NCBI GenBank assembly: GCA_010604095.1
Contig: JAABLG010000013.1
Span: 1-48,313, forward strand
Length of the DNA: 48,313 bases
Origin: Streptococcus vestibularis
GTDB lineage: Bacteria > Bacillota > Bacilli > Lactobacillales > Streptococcaceae
Reading direction: 5' to 3'
The notes below the pieces were generated by a model, which saw nothing but the letters and a program-made list of their open reading frames with translations, was not told the DNA's origin and did no database searches. Every line of letters starts with the position of its first letter. The stretch's first letter is position 1. Shown here in pieces: positions 1-11,178 of this stretch. Made by a program: the position numbers and the translations under genes.

Positions 1-125
1 TTGCTTACCTTGTCAATAACTTTTTTAAAGTTTTAGAACTATTTTAAGTTAATGTCAGTCTACTTGAGACAACTTTCATATCTTATCATTCATTACATTG
101 GATGTCAATATGTTTTTAACGAAAC

Positions 126-602
126 TTATTTCCCTTTTCTAGATTGAACCTTTTGGAATCCTTGATATAATATCCAACCGATTAGTATCCCTAGAGTGTT
201 CTGACAGAAATTCGGTATGATTTCTGCGACGGCAAATCCTATTCCATACATAAATATTGAAGCAAGAGCATAACCACCAACCATTGAAATTGTAGCAAGT
301 AACAAACCTACAATACGATATTTTCCCTTAAATCCAGCAAAATATCCTTGCGCACCATGAATCAGTAAACTAATAAACATCCATTGTGGAGCAGACGATA
401 AGAGATCAATCAGAAATGCTGATAAACCTCCTACAATAGCTCCCTCTTTTTTACCTAAATAGAAGGCGGTAAAGTAGATACCTGCATCTACCAAAGTCAA
501 CAATCCTGTTGGTGTGGGGATTTTAGCTACAAATCCAAAAGTGACTGACAACGCTGTTAAAACAGCTAACAATGTTAGTTTTTTTGTTTTATCATTTTGC
601 AT
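126..602 (-). CDS. ECF transporter S component, probably for vitamin B6 (PdxU-like)
   Basis: A 158-residue, very hydrophobic protein with about five to six predicted membrane helices, starting with a short charged N-terminus (MQNDKTKK). Size and hydrophobic pattern fit the substrate-binding S component of an energy-coupling factor transporter, which captures a vitamin and hands it to the shared EcfA/A'/T module encoded elsewhere. The gene overlaps the 3' end of the pyridoxine/hydroxymethylpyrimidine kinase gene by 11 bases, so the two are co-translated. An S component coupled to a PdxK-like kinase is the usual arrangement for B6 salvage in streptococci (family knowledge). The substrate is inferred from this neighbour only; a thiamine precursor is the alternative. 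Confidence 0.75.
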   Translation of the reverse strand: MQNDKTKKLTLLAVLTALSVTFGFVAKIPTPTGLLTLVDAGIYFTAFYLGKKEGAIVGGLSAFLIDLLSSAPQWMFISLLIHGAQGYFAGFKGKYRIVGLLLATISMVGGYALASIFMYGIGFAVAEIIPNFCQNTLGILIGWILYQGFQKVQSRKGK

Positions 603-1353
603 ATTGAACTACTCCAAACTCATTTGATTGTTTAATTGATTCAAAAACAAAGGCTTTAGCATTAGCTATAGCGTCAATTTCTGAATATCCCTTAACTAGT
701 TCACTTGCTATACTAGAGGCAAATGTACAACCTGCACCTGTATTATTTTTATCCAATACAGCCTCTTCAAAGATTTTATAGTCTTTTCCATTATAAAAGA
801 CATCTATTGCTTTATGATTATTTAAACGATTACCACCCTTAACGATGACTGTCTTAGCACCTAATTCATTTAAAATACATGCTGCACTCTTCATATCGTC
901 AAGAGTATGGATTTTTTTATCAATAAGGAGCTCAGCTTCTGGTAAATTTGGAGTTATGACTGTAACATATGGGAAAAATTTAACCAATTCATTACGTAGC
1001 CGAGAAACCTCAACGTCATGGGTCTCCTTACAAACTAATACAGGGTCCAAAACAATTGGAATTCCAGGATGATTCTTAACAAAATCCAAAGTTAGCTCTG
1101 CGATTTCAACGTTTGGTAATAACCCAATTTTAAGTGCTGAGAAAGGCACATCTATTAGTGATTCCAGTTGTTGCTTAAAGACCTTGCTATCAATCGGAAT
1201 GACCTCAAAACCATGTTCCGTCATCGCTGTCAGACAAGTCAAAGCTACAAAGCCATGTTGCTTATTGGTTGTAAATGTTGCTAAGTCTGCGTGAAGCCCT
1301 CCACCACTAAAAATGTCATTACCTGAAATGGCTAAAATTAATTCATCACTCAT
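592..1353 (-). CDS. pdxK: Pyridoxine / hydroxymethylpyrimidine kinase (PdxK/ThiD family)
   Basis: A 253-residue ribokinase-fold (PfkB superfamily) kinase. The N-terminal substrate loop [16 protein letters not shown] corresponds to the ThiD/PdxK motif AGSDPSGGAGIQADL, and the C-terminal anion-hole motif [13 protein letters not shown] carries the glycines and cysteine of this family. It would phosphorylate pyridoxine/pyridoxal, or hydroxymethylpyrimidine, in the cytoplasm. The first motif diverges from canonical ThiD, which fits the PdxK-type streptococcal enzymes. It overlaps the end of truA by 8 bases and the start of the transporter gene by 11 bases, so truA, this gene and the transporter form one translationally coupled operon. 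No other thiamine gene is present, which supports a B6 salvage role. Confidence 0.85.
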   Translation of the reverse strand: MSDELILAISGNDIFSGGGLHADLATFTTNKQHGFVALTCLTAMTEHGFEVIPIDSKVFKQQLESLIDVPFSALKIGLLPNVEIAELTLDFVKNHPGIPIVLDPVLVCKETHDVEVSRLRNELVKFFPYVTVITPNLPEAELLIDKKIHTLDDMKSAACILNELGAKTVIVKGGNRLNNHKAIDVFYNGKDYKIFEEAVLDKNNTGAGCTFASSIASELVKGYSEIDAIANAKAFVFESIKQSNEFGVVQYAK

Positions 1354-2092
1354 ATTTTATCTCCTTCAAATATAATCCATTACCTGATGCTGTCGGTCCC
1401 GCAAGATTACGATCACAACTTTCCAAAACTGTCTTAACTTGAGAAATAGGCATGCGACCATTTCCAATTTTCAACAATGTTCCGACCATGTTTCTAACTT
1501 GCTTATAAAGAAAACCATTGCCAGAAAAAGTAAAGACATAGAATCCAGTTTTTTCATCAATTGAGACTCGAGCTTGGGTAATTGTGCGCACCTTATTTTC
1601 TACAGAGGTACCCGAAGCTGTGAAACCTGTGAAATCATGCGTACCAACCAAATCTTTGGCAGCTTCTTGCATAGGAGCTAAGCTTAGTGGATAGGGATAA
1701 TGGGTGGCATAATTTCGCATCATAGGATTTTTAGGACGGCCTGCATCTACTAGAAACTCGTAAGTCTTACTATGTTTATTGTAACGTGCATGGAAATCTT
1801 CTGATACAAGTTCGATACTAACAATATCAATATCATCTGGGCATTGCGTATCTAAACCGAAACGCAGCTTCTCTGGATCCCGCTCCTGAGGCAAATCGAA
1901 GTGAATAACTTGTCCATAGGCATGAACACCAGCATCCGTTCGACCTGCTCCGTGAACTACTACAGGTGTGCCACTATTTAGCCGCAATAGCGTTTTCTCA
2001 ATTTCCTCCTGAATAGAGCGAGCGTCTGGTTGTCTTTGAAAACCTGAAAAAAGTGTACCATCATAGGAAATTATTGCTTTGTATCTAACCAT
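1346..2092 (-). CDS. truA: tRNA pseudouridine(38-40) synthase TruA
   Basis: A 248-residue protein of usual TruA length. It converts uridines 38-40 in the anticodon arm of many tRNAs to pseudouridine. The catalytic aspartate lies in the conserved [11 protein letters not shown] segment near residue 53, and the N-terminal [12 protein letters not shown] and C-terminal [14 protein letters not shown] segments are typical. It is separated from dnaJ by a strong terminator (2168-2194), so it needs its own promoter: TATGAT is visible a few bases upstream of the ATG with only a weak -35. The resulting transcript would have almost no 5' leader, and only a weak TAGG can serve as ribosome site. Confidence 0.95.
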   Translation of the reverse strand: MVRYKAIISYDGTLFSGFQRQPDARSIQEEIEKTLLRLNSGTPVVVHGAGRTDAGVHAYGQVIHFDLPQERDPEKLRFGLDTQCPDDIDIVSIELVSEDFHARYNKHSKTYEFLVDAGRPKNPMMRNYATHYPYPLSLAPMQEAAKDLVGTHDFTGFTASGTSVENKVRTITQARVSIDEKTGFYVFTFSGNGFLYKQVRNMVGTLLKIGNGRMPISQVKTVLESCDRNLAGPTASGNGLYLKEIKYE

Positions 2093-2167
2093 AAGCCTAT
2101 CATATCAAATTTAATTGAGGATAAAAAGTGGTTAGGCTATAAATTGACCCCATACAGTTTTTGTGGT

Positions 2168-2194
2168 AAAAAAAGACGCTCAAGGCGTCTTTTC
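2168..2194 (-). terminator. Intrinsic terminator after dnaJ
   Basis: Stem AAAGACGC/GCGTCTTT with a short loop, followed on the minus strand by a run of T. It begins just after the dnaJ stop and ends the heat-shock transcript before truA. Confidence 0.9.
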
Positions 2195-2195
2195 A

Positions 2196-3332
2196 TTACA
2201 GGTCTTCTAAAGCATCTTTTACTTTGTTAAAAAACCCTTTTTTCTGTGGGGCAATCTTTTCATCACCACTTGCTTTGGCAAAGGCGAGAAGAGCCTCTTT
2301 TTGAGCATCATTGAGCTTCGTAGGTGTCACAATCTTCACTGTAACGTGTTGGTCTCCTTGTGATCCACCACGAAGACGTGGGGCACCCTTACCTTTGAGA
2401 CGGAAAGTTTTACCTGTTTGAGTTCCAGCTGGAATAGTCATCTCAACATTTCCATGAACTGTTGGTACTTCAACAGTGTCACCAAGAGCTGCTTGAACAA
2501 AGGAAATGTTAAGAGTGTAGTATATCGTTGATCCGTCACGAGTAAATTTGTCACTTGGATTTACATTGATGATGACAAAGAGATCTCCGTAAGGACCGCC
2601 ATTGAATCCGGCTTCACCTTGACCAGCAAGACGGATTTGCTGACCTGTTTCAACACCTGCTGGAATCTTGACAGATACTTTATGGCTTTGTTTTTCATGT
2701 CCTGTTCCATGACAAGTTTGACAAGGATCCTTGATTTCTTGACCTGTTCCATGACAGACATCACAAGTTACTTGACGTCGCATCACCCCAAGTGGTGTTT
2801 GCGTATCAACATTGATAACCCCTTGACCATGACAGCGACCACAGGTTACAGGGCTTGTTCCCGGTTTTGCACCAGATCCTGAACATGTCTTACATGTCGC
2901 TTCACGGTTGTAGTGAACTTCTTTTTCAGCACCAAAAACAGCCTCTTCAAAACTTAGGTTGACACGATACTGAAGGTCATCTCCTTGGCGAGGAGCATTC
3001 GGATTGCGAGCAGCACCGCCACCAAAGAAGCTTGAGAAGATATCCTCAAAGCCTCCGAAGCCTGCTCCACCGTCAAAACCACCGAAGCCACCTTGACCAC
3101 CAAAGCCTGCATTAGCGCCATCAGGTCCATATTGGTCATAAGCTGCACGTTTTTGATCGTCACTTAATGTCTCATAGGCCTCTTGGACCTCTTTATATTT
3201 TTCTTCTGCGCCTGGTTCTTTATTAATGTCTGGGTGGTATTTCTTAGACATCTTACGATAGGCACGTTTTATTTCATCTTGAGAGGCATCCTTAGATACC
3301 CCAAGACGATCGTAATACTCAGTATTGTTCAT
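2196..3332 (-). CDS. dnaJ: Chaperone DnaJ (Hsp40)
   Basis: A 378-residue co-chaperone that stimulates DnaK ATP hydrolysis and delivers unfolded clients. Visible in order: the J domain with the HPD tripeptide (YHPDIN, around residue 33), a Gly/Phe-rich linker at about 75-110 ([19 protein letters not shown]), four CxxCxGxG zinc-binding repeats between about 145 and 210 ([32 protein letters not shown]), and the C-terminal substrate-binding domains. It lies downstream of dnaK but is separated by a 423-base spacer with a terminator-like hairpin, so its expression probably depends on read-through or a separate promoter. Confidence 0.98.
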   Translation of the reverse strand: MNNTEYYDRLGVSKDASQDEIKRAYRKMSKKYHPDINKEPGAEEKYKEVQEAYETLSDDQKRAAYDQYGPDGANAGFGGQGGFGGFDGGAGFGGFEDIFSSFFGGGAARNPNAPRQGDDLQYRVNLSFEEAVFGAEKEVHYNREATCKTCSGSGAKPGTSPVTCGRCHGQGVINVDTQTPLGVMRRQVTCDVCHGTGQEIKDPCQTCHGTGHEKQSHKVSVKIPAGVETGQQIRLAGQGEAGFNGGPYGDLFVIINVNPSDKFTRDGSTIYYTLNISFVQAALGDTVEVPTVHGNVEMTIPAGTQTGKTFRLKGKGAPRLRGGSQGDQHVTVKIVTPTKLNDAQKEALLAFAKASGDEKIAPQKKGFFNKVKDALEDL

Positions 3333-3536
3333 AATTTAAGATACAAAGGGCATCCAATGAAGAAAGCCAAAACAATAGTTTTTAAGAGGGATAAATGGAC
3401 CTTTTAATTAGCTATCTTTCTGGCTTGGTTCATAGCCCGTGTTCACCAACGAACACTCTTTGTTCCTTTCTTTTTTATTTTTCACAACATGAAGCAGAAG
3501 CATATCTTGCATTTACTTCACTTATTTTACCGAAAA

Positions 3537-3562
3537 ACAGAGGCTGGTTTGCAACCTCTGGA
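3537..3562 (-). terminator. Terminator-like hairpin between dnaK and dnaJ
   Basis: Stem CAGAGG/CCTCTG with a one-base mismatch and short loop. On the minus strand it is followed by TTTTTCGG. The plus strand also has a T-rich tail, so it may act in both directions. It would reduce dnaJ transcription from the hrcA promoter. Confidence 0.7.
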
Positions 3563-3582
3563 TTTCTTTTTATCATTACGAT

Positions 3583-3619
3583 GTTCTAAAACAAAGTCGA
3601 TTATACTTTGTTTTAGAAC
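3583..3619. repeat. Perfect 15-bp inverted repeat in the dnaK-dnaJ spacer
   Basis: GTTCTAAAACAAAGT (3583-3597) and its exact complement (3605-3619) flank a 7-base loop. The arms are longer than a normal terminator and there is no adjacent T run, which recalls small mobile hairpin repeats of streptococci. Confidence 0.8.
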
Positions 3620-3656
3620 TAGTAAATCTGAATTGAGTTTCGGCTAAATCGAGCAC

Positions 3657-3747
3657 GCCCTAACCTCTTGGTGAAAAAGACAAATCTTCCTAGAAACTAA
3701 AGTTTCTGCGTCAGATTTCCTATTTTCACTGTGAGGTTTTAACGGGC
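3657..3747 (-). other. Long nested RNA hairpin in the dnaK 3' untranslated region
   Basis: Five pairs of complementary segments nest around one axis: GCCC 3657-3660 with GGGC 3744-3747; AACCTC 3662-3667 with GAGGTT 3733-3738; GTGAAAA 3671-3677 with TTTTCAC 3723-3729; AAATCT 3682-3687 with AGATTT 3713-3718; GAAACT 3693-3698 with AGTTTC 3701-3706. It starts 9 bases after the dnaK stop codon. A role in mRNA processing or 3' stabilisation is inferred. Confidence 0.75.
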
Positions 3748-3755
3748 TTTGCATC

Positions 3756-5863
<2,108 letters not shown>

Positions 5864-6376
5864 CTAGTTATATACTACTACCATAGCCGGTCTTAGGACG
5901 CGTTCATGAAGTTTGTAGCCTTTTTGGAAGACTTGTGCAATGGTGTCTGCTGGATGTTCATCATCTGCTGGCATGGTTTGAATAGCCATATGGAAGTTGT
6001 GGTCAAAATCACCATCGGCTGGAATTTCTTCGATTCCTTCCTCTTTAAGAGCATGTATCAAACTTTCTTGTACCATTTCCAAACCTTTTTTAACATCATC
6101 AGTCAAACCTTCAACGGCAAGAGCACGTTCGAGATTATCCAATGATGGCAAAATAGCTTTTGCCAAATCCTGACTACGATATTTTTGCAATTGTTGACGT
6201 TCTTCATTTGCACGACGCTGAATATTTTGCATTTCTGCATGGGCACGGAGATATTTGTTTTCCAACTCCTCTGCACGCGCTTGTGCTTCTTCAAGTTCAG
6301 AAGGGTCTTTTGCTTCCTCTACAACTTTTTCAGTTGTTTCAGTAGTTTCTTCTTCTTTTTTAATATCTTCTGTCAA
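5864..6376 (-). CDS. grpE: Nucleotide exchange factor GrpE
   Basis: GrpE promotes ADP release from DnaK. It has an acidic disordered N-terminus, a long helical dimerisation region (about 30-90, with [18 protein letters not shown]) and a C-terminal beta domain ending [14 protein letters not shown]. The longest frame begins with GTG at 6385, but that codon lies within the ribosome site AAAGAGGTG. The TTG at 6376 is 8 bases downstream of AGAGG and gives TEDIKKEEE after the initiator, so I chose it (170 residues). It is the second gene of the HrcA-controlled operon, 38 bases after hrcA. Confidence 0.93.
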   Translation of the reverse strand: MTEDIKKEEETTETTEKVVEEAKDPSELEEAQARAEELENKYLRAHAEMQNIQRRANEERQQLQKYRSQDLAKAILPSLDNLERALAVEGLTDDVKKGLEMVQESLIHALKEEGIEEIPADGDFDHNFHMAIQTMPADDEHPADTIAQVFQKGYKLHERVLRPAMVVVYN

Positions 6377-6414
6377 GGCATACACCTCTTTCTATACTTT
6401 TTAAACTTTATATA

Positions 6415-7449
6415 TTAGTTAACTTCGTAATGGTTACTATTGAGATACCGATAATAATCCGTCAACTTCATAACCAAAACCCTACCGATAACATTGACCA
6501 AACTAATCATGCGATGATAATCCATTTCAACAGGACCAATCACATGCATAAGTGCCATCCCACGATAAGGAATCAGGAATTTATGACTGATGACTGTTAT
6601 ATTTTCAAGAGCTTCTTCAGTTAATTCAGCAACCGAAACCTTGGTCACTTCATCATCGGAGATAGCTGATCGAAGCTCAAGCGCCACATGTTGTGGATTA
6701 TCCAAAAACTGATAAGTTTTTAAATCGGCATAGGTCAATGATGCAACCTTACCTTCGATGAAAATCAATTCCCTAAAGAGTTGTGAAAAGATATAATCAA
6801 ACAAATCCAAAACATTATCTGTTGTTTTAAAATACTTTTGCACAATCTGAGGAATCTCTGTCCGTAATCGATAATGGATATCTAAAACAGTGTTCCCCAA
6901 GAAACGTTCTTGAACAAGTTTATGAAAAATTTCCAAATCACTAGACAAGAAATTCTTCGGAATAGCAAACTGAACTGTCACCGGCTTAGATTCATCCAAA
7001 GTAAGAACTGCTAAAGCATCATGATTAGACAACTGAACGATTTCAAACCCCGTCAGACGCTGTCTTGTCGGTTCCACATCTTGAATCACTGCTGTGCATC
7101 CTGTCATTTCTGCCAGCAACTTTGCTGCTGCGTCCAAAATGTCTTCAAGTTTAAAAGCCTCAAAGTCGAAGGCCTTGACAACCTGATAAACATCCTGCTC
7201 ATCAATCGTATCAAGATTCAAAGAGTTAGCGACAAAATATTGAAAACCTGCTCGGCTTGGCATACGCCCACTAGAAGTATGGGCTTTTTCAAGATAACCC
7301 ATTTTTTCTAACTTGGCCATGTCATTTCGAATAGTCGCTGAACTTGAATCGATAGATTCTTGCAAAGCTTTAGAACCAACTGGTTCATGGGTACGAGTGA
7401 ACATCTCAACAATCAAATTCAAAATAGCGTTTTGCCTTTGCGTAATCAC
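6415..7449 (-). CDS. hrcA: Heat-inducible transcription repressor HrcA
   Basis: A 344-residue repressor of the class I heat-shock genes. The N-terminal winged helix ([20 protein letters not shown] to about residue 75, including [18 protein letters not shown]) binds CIRCE. The following GAF-like and insertion domains form the dimer and respond to GroEL-dependent folding (family knowledge). The characteristic [13 protein letters not shown] segment is present. It is the first gene of its operon and is preceded by two CIRCE operators, so it represses itself together with grpE, dnaK and, by read-through, dnaJ. Confidence 0.98.
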   Translation of the reverse strand: MITQRQNAILNLIVEMFTRTHEPVGSKALQESIDSSSATIRNDMAKLEKMGYLEKAHTSSGRMPSRAGFQYFVANSLNLDTIDEQDVYQVVKAFDFEAFKLEDILDAAAKLLAEMTGCTAVIQDVEPTRQRLTGFEIVQLSNHDALAVLTLDESKPVTVQFAIPKNFLSSDLEIFHKLVQERFLGNTVLDIHYRLRTEIPQIVQKYFKTTDNVLDLFDYIFSQLFRELIFIEGKVASLTYADLKTYQFLDNPQHVALELRSAISDDEVTKVSVAELTEEALENITVISHKFLIPYRGMALMHVIGPVEMDYHRMISLVNVIGRVLVMKLTDYYRYLNSNHYEVN

Positions 7450-7471
7450 GATGTCACCTCATTTCTATTTA

Positions 7472-7498
7472 TTAGCACTCTCATATACCGACTGCTAA
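7472..7498 (-). promoter_or_regulatory. CIRCE operator, proximal copy
   Basis: TTAGCACTC, nine bases, then GACTGCTAA: the HrcA operator with one mismatch in the second arm. It lies between the -10 box and the hrcA start codon. Confidence 0.93.
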
Positions 7499-7509
7499 CT
7501 TATGATTCT

Positions 7510-7537
7510 ATTATACACCTAAACTCTAACATGTCAA
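7510..7537 (-). promoter_or_regulatory. hrcA operon promoter
   Basis: On the minus strand TTGACA (7532-7537), a 16-bp spacer and TATAAT (7510-7515): a perfect vegetative promoter held between two CIRCE elements. Confidence 0.93.
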
Positions 7538-7554
7538 CACAAAAAACCAAAAAA

Positions 7555-7581
7555 TTAGCACTCTTTTTGCAAGAGTGCTAA
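7555..7581 (-). promoter_or_regulatory. CIRCE operator, distal copy (perfect)
   Basis: TTAGCACTC, nine bases, GAGTGCTAA: a perfect match to the HrcA consensus, upstream of the -35 box. Two operators flanking the promoter allow tight repression. Confidence 0.97.
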
Positions 7582-7611
7582 AAATACATCTAAAGACCTA
7601 GAAAAAATAAA

Positions 7612-7632
7612 AAATACCCTCAAGGGGCATTT
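7612..7632 (-). terminator. Terminator after the GH73 gene
   Basis: On the minus strand a short GC stem (GCCC/GGGT) extended by AAAT/ATTT, followed by a long T-rich tract. It separates the wall-hydrolase operon from hrcA. Confidence 0.8.
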
Positions 7633-7637
7633 AAATC

Positions 7638-8222
7638 TCAGTGATCATATTTTGACAAATGATAGGTTTCAACAATAGAAATGAGATGCTTAGCATAGTC
7701 CGGATCACTGTTGAAACCTGCAGCTTGTAATTTTTCCGCCGCAACTTTATAACTAGTCGTTCCTGCTACCTCTTTATAGGTTGACTCACCCCATCTTCCC
7801 TGACGAAGACCTTCCAAATAAGCCAACATAGAACTTGACCAATCCTTGAAGACTGCAAAATCTACCTTTTGATATTGCCATTTACCTTTACTATAAACGT
7901 TATCTTTCAGAAGGATATGCTCCTGACCCGGCTGAGCAGATAGACTATATAGATTATGATATTTGACCGACAAAAGACTGCTACCATAATTAGACTCATA
8001 CGCCGCTTGACTAAGGAGAATAGAGGCAGGCACACCGTAGGTTTTGGACATCTTTTGCGCTGTAGGAGCCAAGTTGTCAACGAATTCTTTCTGTGTGTAG
8101 GCAACTTTGACTGAACGAGCATTGTCATCCGTAGACGCATGCAAGATGAGTGGCAAGAGGATACCTAGAGCGAAAACAGCAACTAAGATTATGAAGGCTT
8201 TTAGTTTAAAACGTCGTCTCAC
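7638..8222 (-). CDS. Glucosaminidase domain protein (GH73 family)
   Basis: A 194-residue secreted or membrane-tethered peptidoglycan hydrolase. Residues 8-28 form a hydrophobic signal/anchor after RRRFKLK. The rest is a GH73 domain: the catalytic glutamate is expected in SQAAYESNYGSSLLS, followed by the typical HNLYSLS and the DWSSSMLAYLEGL helix. It would cleave N-acetylglucosaminyl linkages during wall growth or cell separation. There is no wall-binding repeat. Its start overlaps the preceding carboxypeptidase gene by 4 bases, so the two are coupled. Confidence 0.88.
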   Translation of the reverse strand: MRRRFKLKAFIILVAVFALGILLPLILHASTDDNARSVKVAYTQKEFVDNLAPTAQKMSKTYGVPASILLSQAAYESNYGSSLLSVKYHNLYSLSAQPGQEHILLKDNVYSKGKWQYQKVDFAVFKDWSSSMLAYLEGLRQGRWGESTYKEVAGTTSYKVAAEKLQAAGFNSDPDYAKHLISIVETYHLSKYDH

Positions 8223-9016
8223 TTAGTCTTCTCCTTTAATAGTGCCAGATATTCTTCTAAGGTAAGGTCATGCTTGGTCATATACTCTGCCGACTTTTCA
8301 CCAACATAACGGAAATGCCAGTCCTCATAATCTACGCCTGTTGATGACGCCTTTCCCTCTGGGAAGCGAAGAACAAAGCCGTATTTTGGTGCTAACTCCT
8401 TGACCTTAGCAACCGTATCAGGATCTGCTTCGTTTAGGCTATCAACGGTACTCATATCAATTGCAAGACCTGTTTGATGTTCACTAGCACCAGGAGGTTG
8501 TGAGTACGTTTGAACCTTTTTCTCTGCTTGAGATTTCGTCAAACTTGGATCTGTAGCCATTTCTTGTTGAACATAGGTGTTATAAAGTTCTGTTTGATAA
8601 GCAACACTGCGGTAACCTGAAATGAGATGATAACTTGGATCAATTTCTTGAGCTGCTGCTAAAAATTCTTTGACGTTCTTAGCAATTCTTGAATCTACGG
8701 AAATACCATCAACATCTGCAATCTTTGGATTAAGCTCTTTAGACTTATTGTCTCGATTTACCAAAAGCAATTCCCAGTCTTTCGGTGATACATCAGGAAG
8801 TCCTTTCGTATCTTTACTCTGAGTTGCACTTGCAGTTTGCTTGTCACTCTTTGTGACTGATGTTCCACTGGTTTGTTGAACCGTATGATGCACACCAAAT
8901 AGTGAATAGGCTCCCGCCACAACTAGCAATACTACAATCAAGACACTACTAACAATCAAAAACCAATTGGTTTGTTTTTTCGTCTGACGACGACTTGGAT
9001 ACTTATTTTTTGCCAT
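8219..9016 (-). CDS. D,D/L,D-carboxypeptidase of the VanY/LdcB (M15B) family
   Basis: A 265-residue membrane-anchored enzyme. One transmembrane helix (about 19-41) is followed by a Ser/Thr-rich linker and a zinc peptidase domain with SGYRS, the zinc-binding SEHQTGLAIDMS and EDWHFRYVG motifs. All metal and catalytic residues expected for M15B are present. It trims stem peptides of peptidoglycan. In streptococci the related LdcB/DacB removes the terminal D-Ala of tetrapeptides (family knowledge); whether this one is L,D or D,D specific cannot be read from sequence. It overlaps the phosphatase gene by 14 bases and the GH73 gene by 4. Confidence 0.88.
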   Translation of the reverse strand: MAKNKYPSRRQTKKQTNWFLIVSSVLIVVLLVVAGAYSLFGVHHTVQQTSGTSVTKSDKQTASATQSKDTKGLPDVSPKDWELLLVNRDNKSKELNPKIADVDGISVDSRIAKNVKEFLAAAQEIDPSYHLISGYRSVAYQTELYNTYVQQEMATDPSLTKSQAEKKVQTYSQPPGASEHQTGLAIDMSTVDSLNEADPDTVAKVKELAPKYGFVLRFPEGKASSTGVDYEDWHFRYVGEKSAEYMTKHDLTLEEYLALLKEKTK

Positions 9017-9707
9017 TTTCTTTTTCTATTATCTCTCGTCCAACCTGACGATAAGTCATCTCGCCAAGCGTTTCTAATGTGAATTTCCCATTGTCATATG
9101 TAACGACAGTTACCGAACCATTATCTAATGAAGGATGTTCGACAGAAGGGTCAATTAACCAAGCTAGGGTCGCAATAGTCATGCCGTGACTGACGACAAT
9201 AGCATCACCACCACCAGCTTTTAACACATCCTCTGCAATAGCTGTAAAACCCTCTATAATACGTTTTTTAAGAACTTCCCAAGGTTCTGCCCAACCAGCC
9301 GTATCCACATCAAGAATACTCTGTGCAAGCTCGGGGTAGCTCACTTCGTATAAATCCTTACCTTGAAAAGCATCTGTTCTCGGTAGCACACCATAGAAAA
9401 GTTCGCCATCGTAGCCACCATCTAAACTACCAAAGCACCACTCACGAATGCGCTTGTCCCGTTTATACGGAATGCTCTCAAAACCAGTCTCACGTAAGAT
9501 AATGTCCATGGTTTGAATGGTACGTCCCGAATCACTAGAATAGGCAGACTTGAAAGGAATACCTGCCGCTTTTAGACCTACACCCAGCTCACGAATGCCC
9601 TCTTCCCCAGATGGCGTTAAAGGACTATCGGACCAACCTTGCGCACGTCCAATAGTATTAAACATGGTTTTTCCATGTCTCGCAATATACAACTTAACCT
9701 TACTCAT
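9003..9707 (-). CDS. Histidine phosphatase family protein (phosphoglycerate mutase-like)
   Basis: A 234-residue cytoplasmic protein with the phosphohistidine motif LYIARHGKTMFN at the N-terminus, the second basic motif SDSGRTIQTMDII, and the second histidine in VVSHGMTIATLAW. These place it in the histidine phosphatase branch of the phosphoglycerate mutase superfamily. It is unlike the main glycolytic GpmA, so a phosphatase with unknown substrate is more likely. It leads an operon with two wall hydrolases. Ribosome site AAGGGGG lies 4 bases before the ATG. Confidence 0.85.
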   Translation of the reverse strand: MSKVKLYIARHGKTMFNTIGRAQGWSDSPLTPSGEEGIRELGVGLKAAGIPFKSAYSSDSGRTIQTMDIILRETGFESIPYKRDKRIREWCFGSLDGGYDGELFYGVLPRTDAFQGKDLYEVSYPELAQSILDVDTAGWAEPWEVLKKRIIEGFTAIAEDVLKAGGGDAIVVSHGMTIATLAWLIDPSVEHPSLDNGSVTVVTYDNGKFTLETLGEMTYRQVGREIIEKENGKK

Positions 9708-9738
9708 GGCGCCCCCTTCTTTCCGTCATTTTGAATTC

Positions 9739-9744
9739 ATTATA
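9739..9744 (-). promoter_or_regulatory. -10 box for the phosphatase/wall-hydrolase operon
   Basis: TATAAT preceded by TGC (extended -10) on the minus strand, about 30 bases before the start codon. Only a weak -35 (TAGATA) is seen 17 bp upstream. Confidence 0.7.
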
Positions 9745-9788
9745 GCACAAATCTACCTGACTATCTAGCTAGCGAAACCATCAGAAAA

Positions 9789-9810
9789 TGCTTCACCAAT
9801 CGGTAAAGCA
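9789..9810 (-). terminator. Terminator after the PFL/UPF0210 gene
   Basis: TGCTT-x-ACC and GGT-x-AAGCA pair around a 4-base loop and are followed on the minus strand by TTTT, 13 bases after the stop codon. Confidence 0.8.
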
Positions 9811-9822
9811 CTTATCATCACT

Positions 9823-11160
9823 TTAGTTTTTAAAGCTATGAACAGGAGCTGGGATTTGACCACCACGCGCTATAAAATCAGCCGAAGAAGCTTTATTTAC
9901 CTTCATTACTGGCGCATAGCCAAGGAGACCACCAAGTTCAAGCATATCACCTTCCTTACCATAAGGAATGATGCGAACAGCTGTTGTTTTCTGGTTAATG
10001 ACACCAATAGCGGCTTCATCAGCAATCATAGCTGCAATTGTTGTATCTGGCGTATCAGCTGGAATAGCAATCATATCCAAACCAACAGAACAGATAGCCG
10101 TCATAGCTTCCAATTTTTCAAGGTTGATATGACCAGACTTAACAGCTGCAATCATCCCCTCGTCTTCAGAAACCGGGATAAAAGCACCTGACAAACCTCC
10201 GACTTGGTTACATGCCATGATACCACCCTTTTTAACTTGGTCATTAAGAAGGGCAAGAGCTGCAGTAGTACCATGCGTACCAACAACTTCAAGACCCATT
10301 GCTTCAAGTACACGAGCCACTGAATCACCTACTGCTGGAGTTGGTGCAAGAGACAAGTCTACAATACCAAATTCAACGCCTAGTCGTTCGCTAGCCATCT
10401 GACCAACCAACTGACCAACACGTGTGATTTTAAAAGCCGTCTTCTTAACTGTTTCTGCTAGAACATCAAAGCTTTCACCTGGAACCTTCTCAACAGCACG
10501 CTGCACCACACCAGGACCTGAAACCCCAACATTGATTACAACATCAGCCTCACCAACACCATGGAAGGCACCTGCCATAAAGGGATTATCTTCAACCGCA
10601 TTGGCAAAGACAACCAATTTACCTGGACCCATTGGATCCGCCTCAGAAGCTTCTTTAATAATACGTCCCATGTCACGTACTGCCGTCATGTTAATACCAG
10701 TTTTTGTTGAACCGATATTTACAGATGAGCAGACAAAATCAGTCTCAGCAAGCGCACGTGGGATAGAATTAATAAGAATCTCATCACCTTTTTGGTAGCC
10801 CTTTTGAACAAGGGCAGAAAAACCACCAATAAAGTTAACACCGATTTCTTTAGCTGCACGATCAAGTGCTCTGGCAAATGGTACATAGTCTGTCGCATCT
10901 GTCGCTGCACCAATGATTGAGATTGGCGTAACTGAGACACGTTTGTTAACAATTGGAATACCAAGTTCAGCCGCAATTTCGTCACCAACTGCTACCAAAT
11001 TCTTAGCTTTAGAAACAATCTTGTTGTATACCTTTTCCGCAGCCTTATCAATATCTGAATCAATACAATCAAGGAGTGAGATTCCCATGGTAATGGTACG
11101 AACATCAAAGTTCTGTTCCTCAATCATGGCAATGGTTTCTGTAACCTGTTTAATATCCAT
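9823..11160 (-). CDS. PFL-like (UPF0210/DUF711) protein
   Basis: A 445-residue protein of the UPF0210 family, distantly related to pyruvate formate-lyase-type folds; structures are known but the function is not established. Conserved glycine-rich segments include [28 protein letters not shown] and [20 protein letters not shown]. There is no signal peptide or membrane segment. It lies 18 bases after an ACT-domain gene; this pair is widely conserved in Firmicutes (established knowledge), so an allosterically controlled metabolic partner is a reasonable inference. Confidence 0.9.
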   Translation of the reverse strand: MDIKQVTETIAMIEEQNFDVRTITMGISLLDCIDSDIDKAAEKVYNKIVSKAKNLVAVGDEIAAELGIPIVNKRVSVTPISIIGAATDATDYVPFARALDRAAKEIGVNFIGGFSALVQKGYQKGDEILINSIPRALAETDFVCSSVNIGSTKTGINMTAVRDMGRIIKEASEADPMGPGKLVVFANAVEDNPFMAGAFHGVGEADVVINVGVSGPGVVQRAVEKVPGESFDVLAETVKKTAFKITRVGQLVGQMASERLGVEFGIVDLSLAPTPAVGDSVARVLEAMGLEVVGTHGTTAALALLNDQVKKGGIMACNQVGGLSGAFIPVSEDEGMIAAVKSGHINLEKLEAMTAICSVGLDMIAIPADTPDTTIAAMIADEAAIGVINQKTTAVRIIPYGKEGDMLELGGLLGYAPVMKVNKASSADFIARGGQIPAPVHSFKN

Positions 11161-11178
11161 TTTTTAGCTACTCCTATC

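Larger units (their letters stand above)
3333..3755 (-). other. Folded dnaK-dnaJ intergenic spacer (no gene)
   Basis: The 423 bases hold no credible gene. Reading the minus strand after the dnaK stop there are three successive structures: a nested hairpin of about 90 bases (3657-3747), a perfect 15-bp inverted repeat (3583-3619) and a terminator-like hairpin (3537-3562). The remaining roughly 200 bases before dnaJ show no convincing promoter, although one must exist if the terminator works. Confidence 0.7.

Noticed and set aside
1..125. Left edge of the window
   Set aside because: AT-rich sequence after the ECF gene; no terminator with a convincing stem, no gene and no motif could be supported.
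7021..7581. Plus-strand frames of 61-96 codons across hrcA and the CIRCE region
   Set aside because: They run antisense to hrcA or over its operators and contain no recognisable domain or ribosome site.
9838..10988. Open frames antisense to or out of frame with the UPF0210 gene
   Set aside because: The 445-residue UPF0210 frame is well conserved and explains the sequence; the others have unnatural composition.
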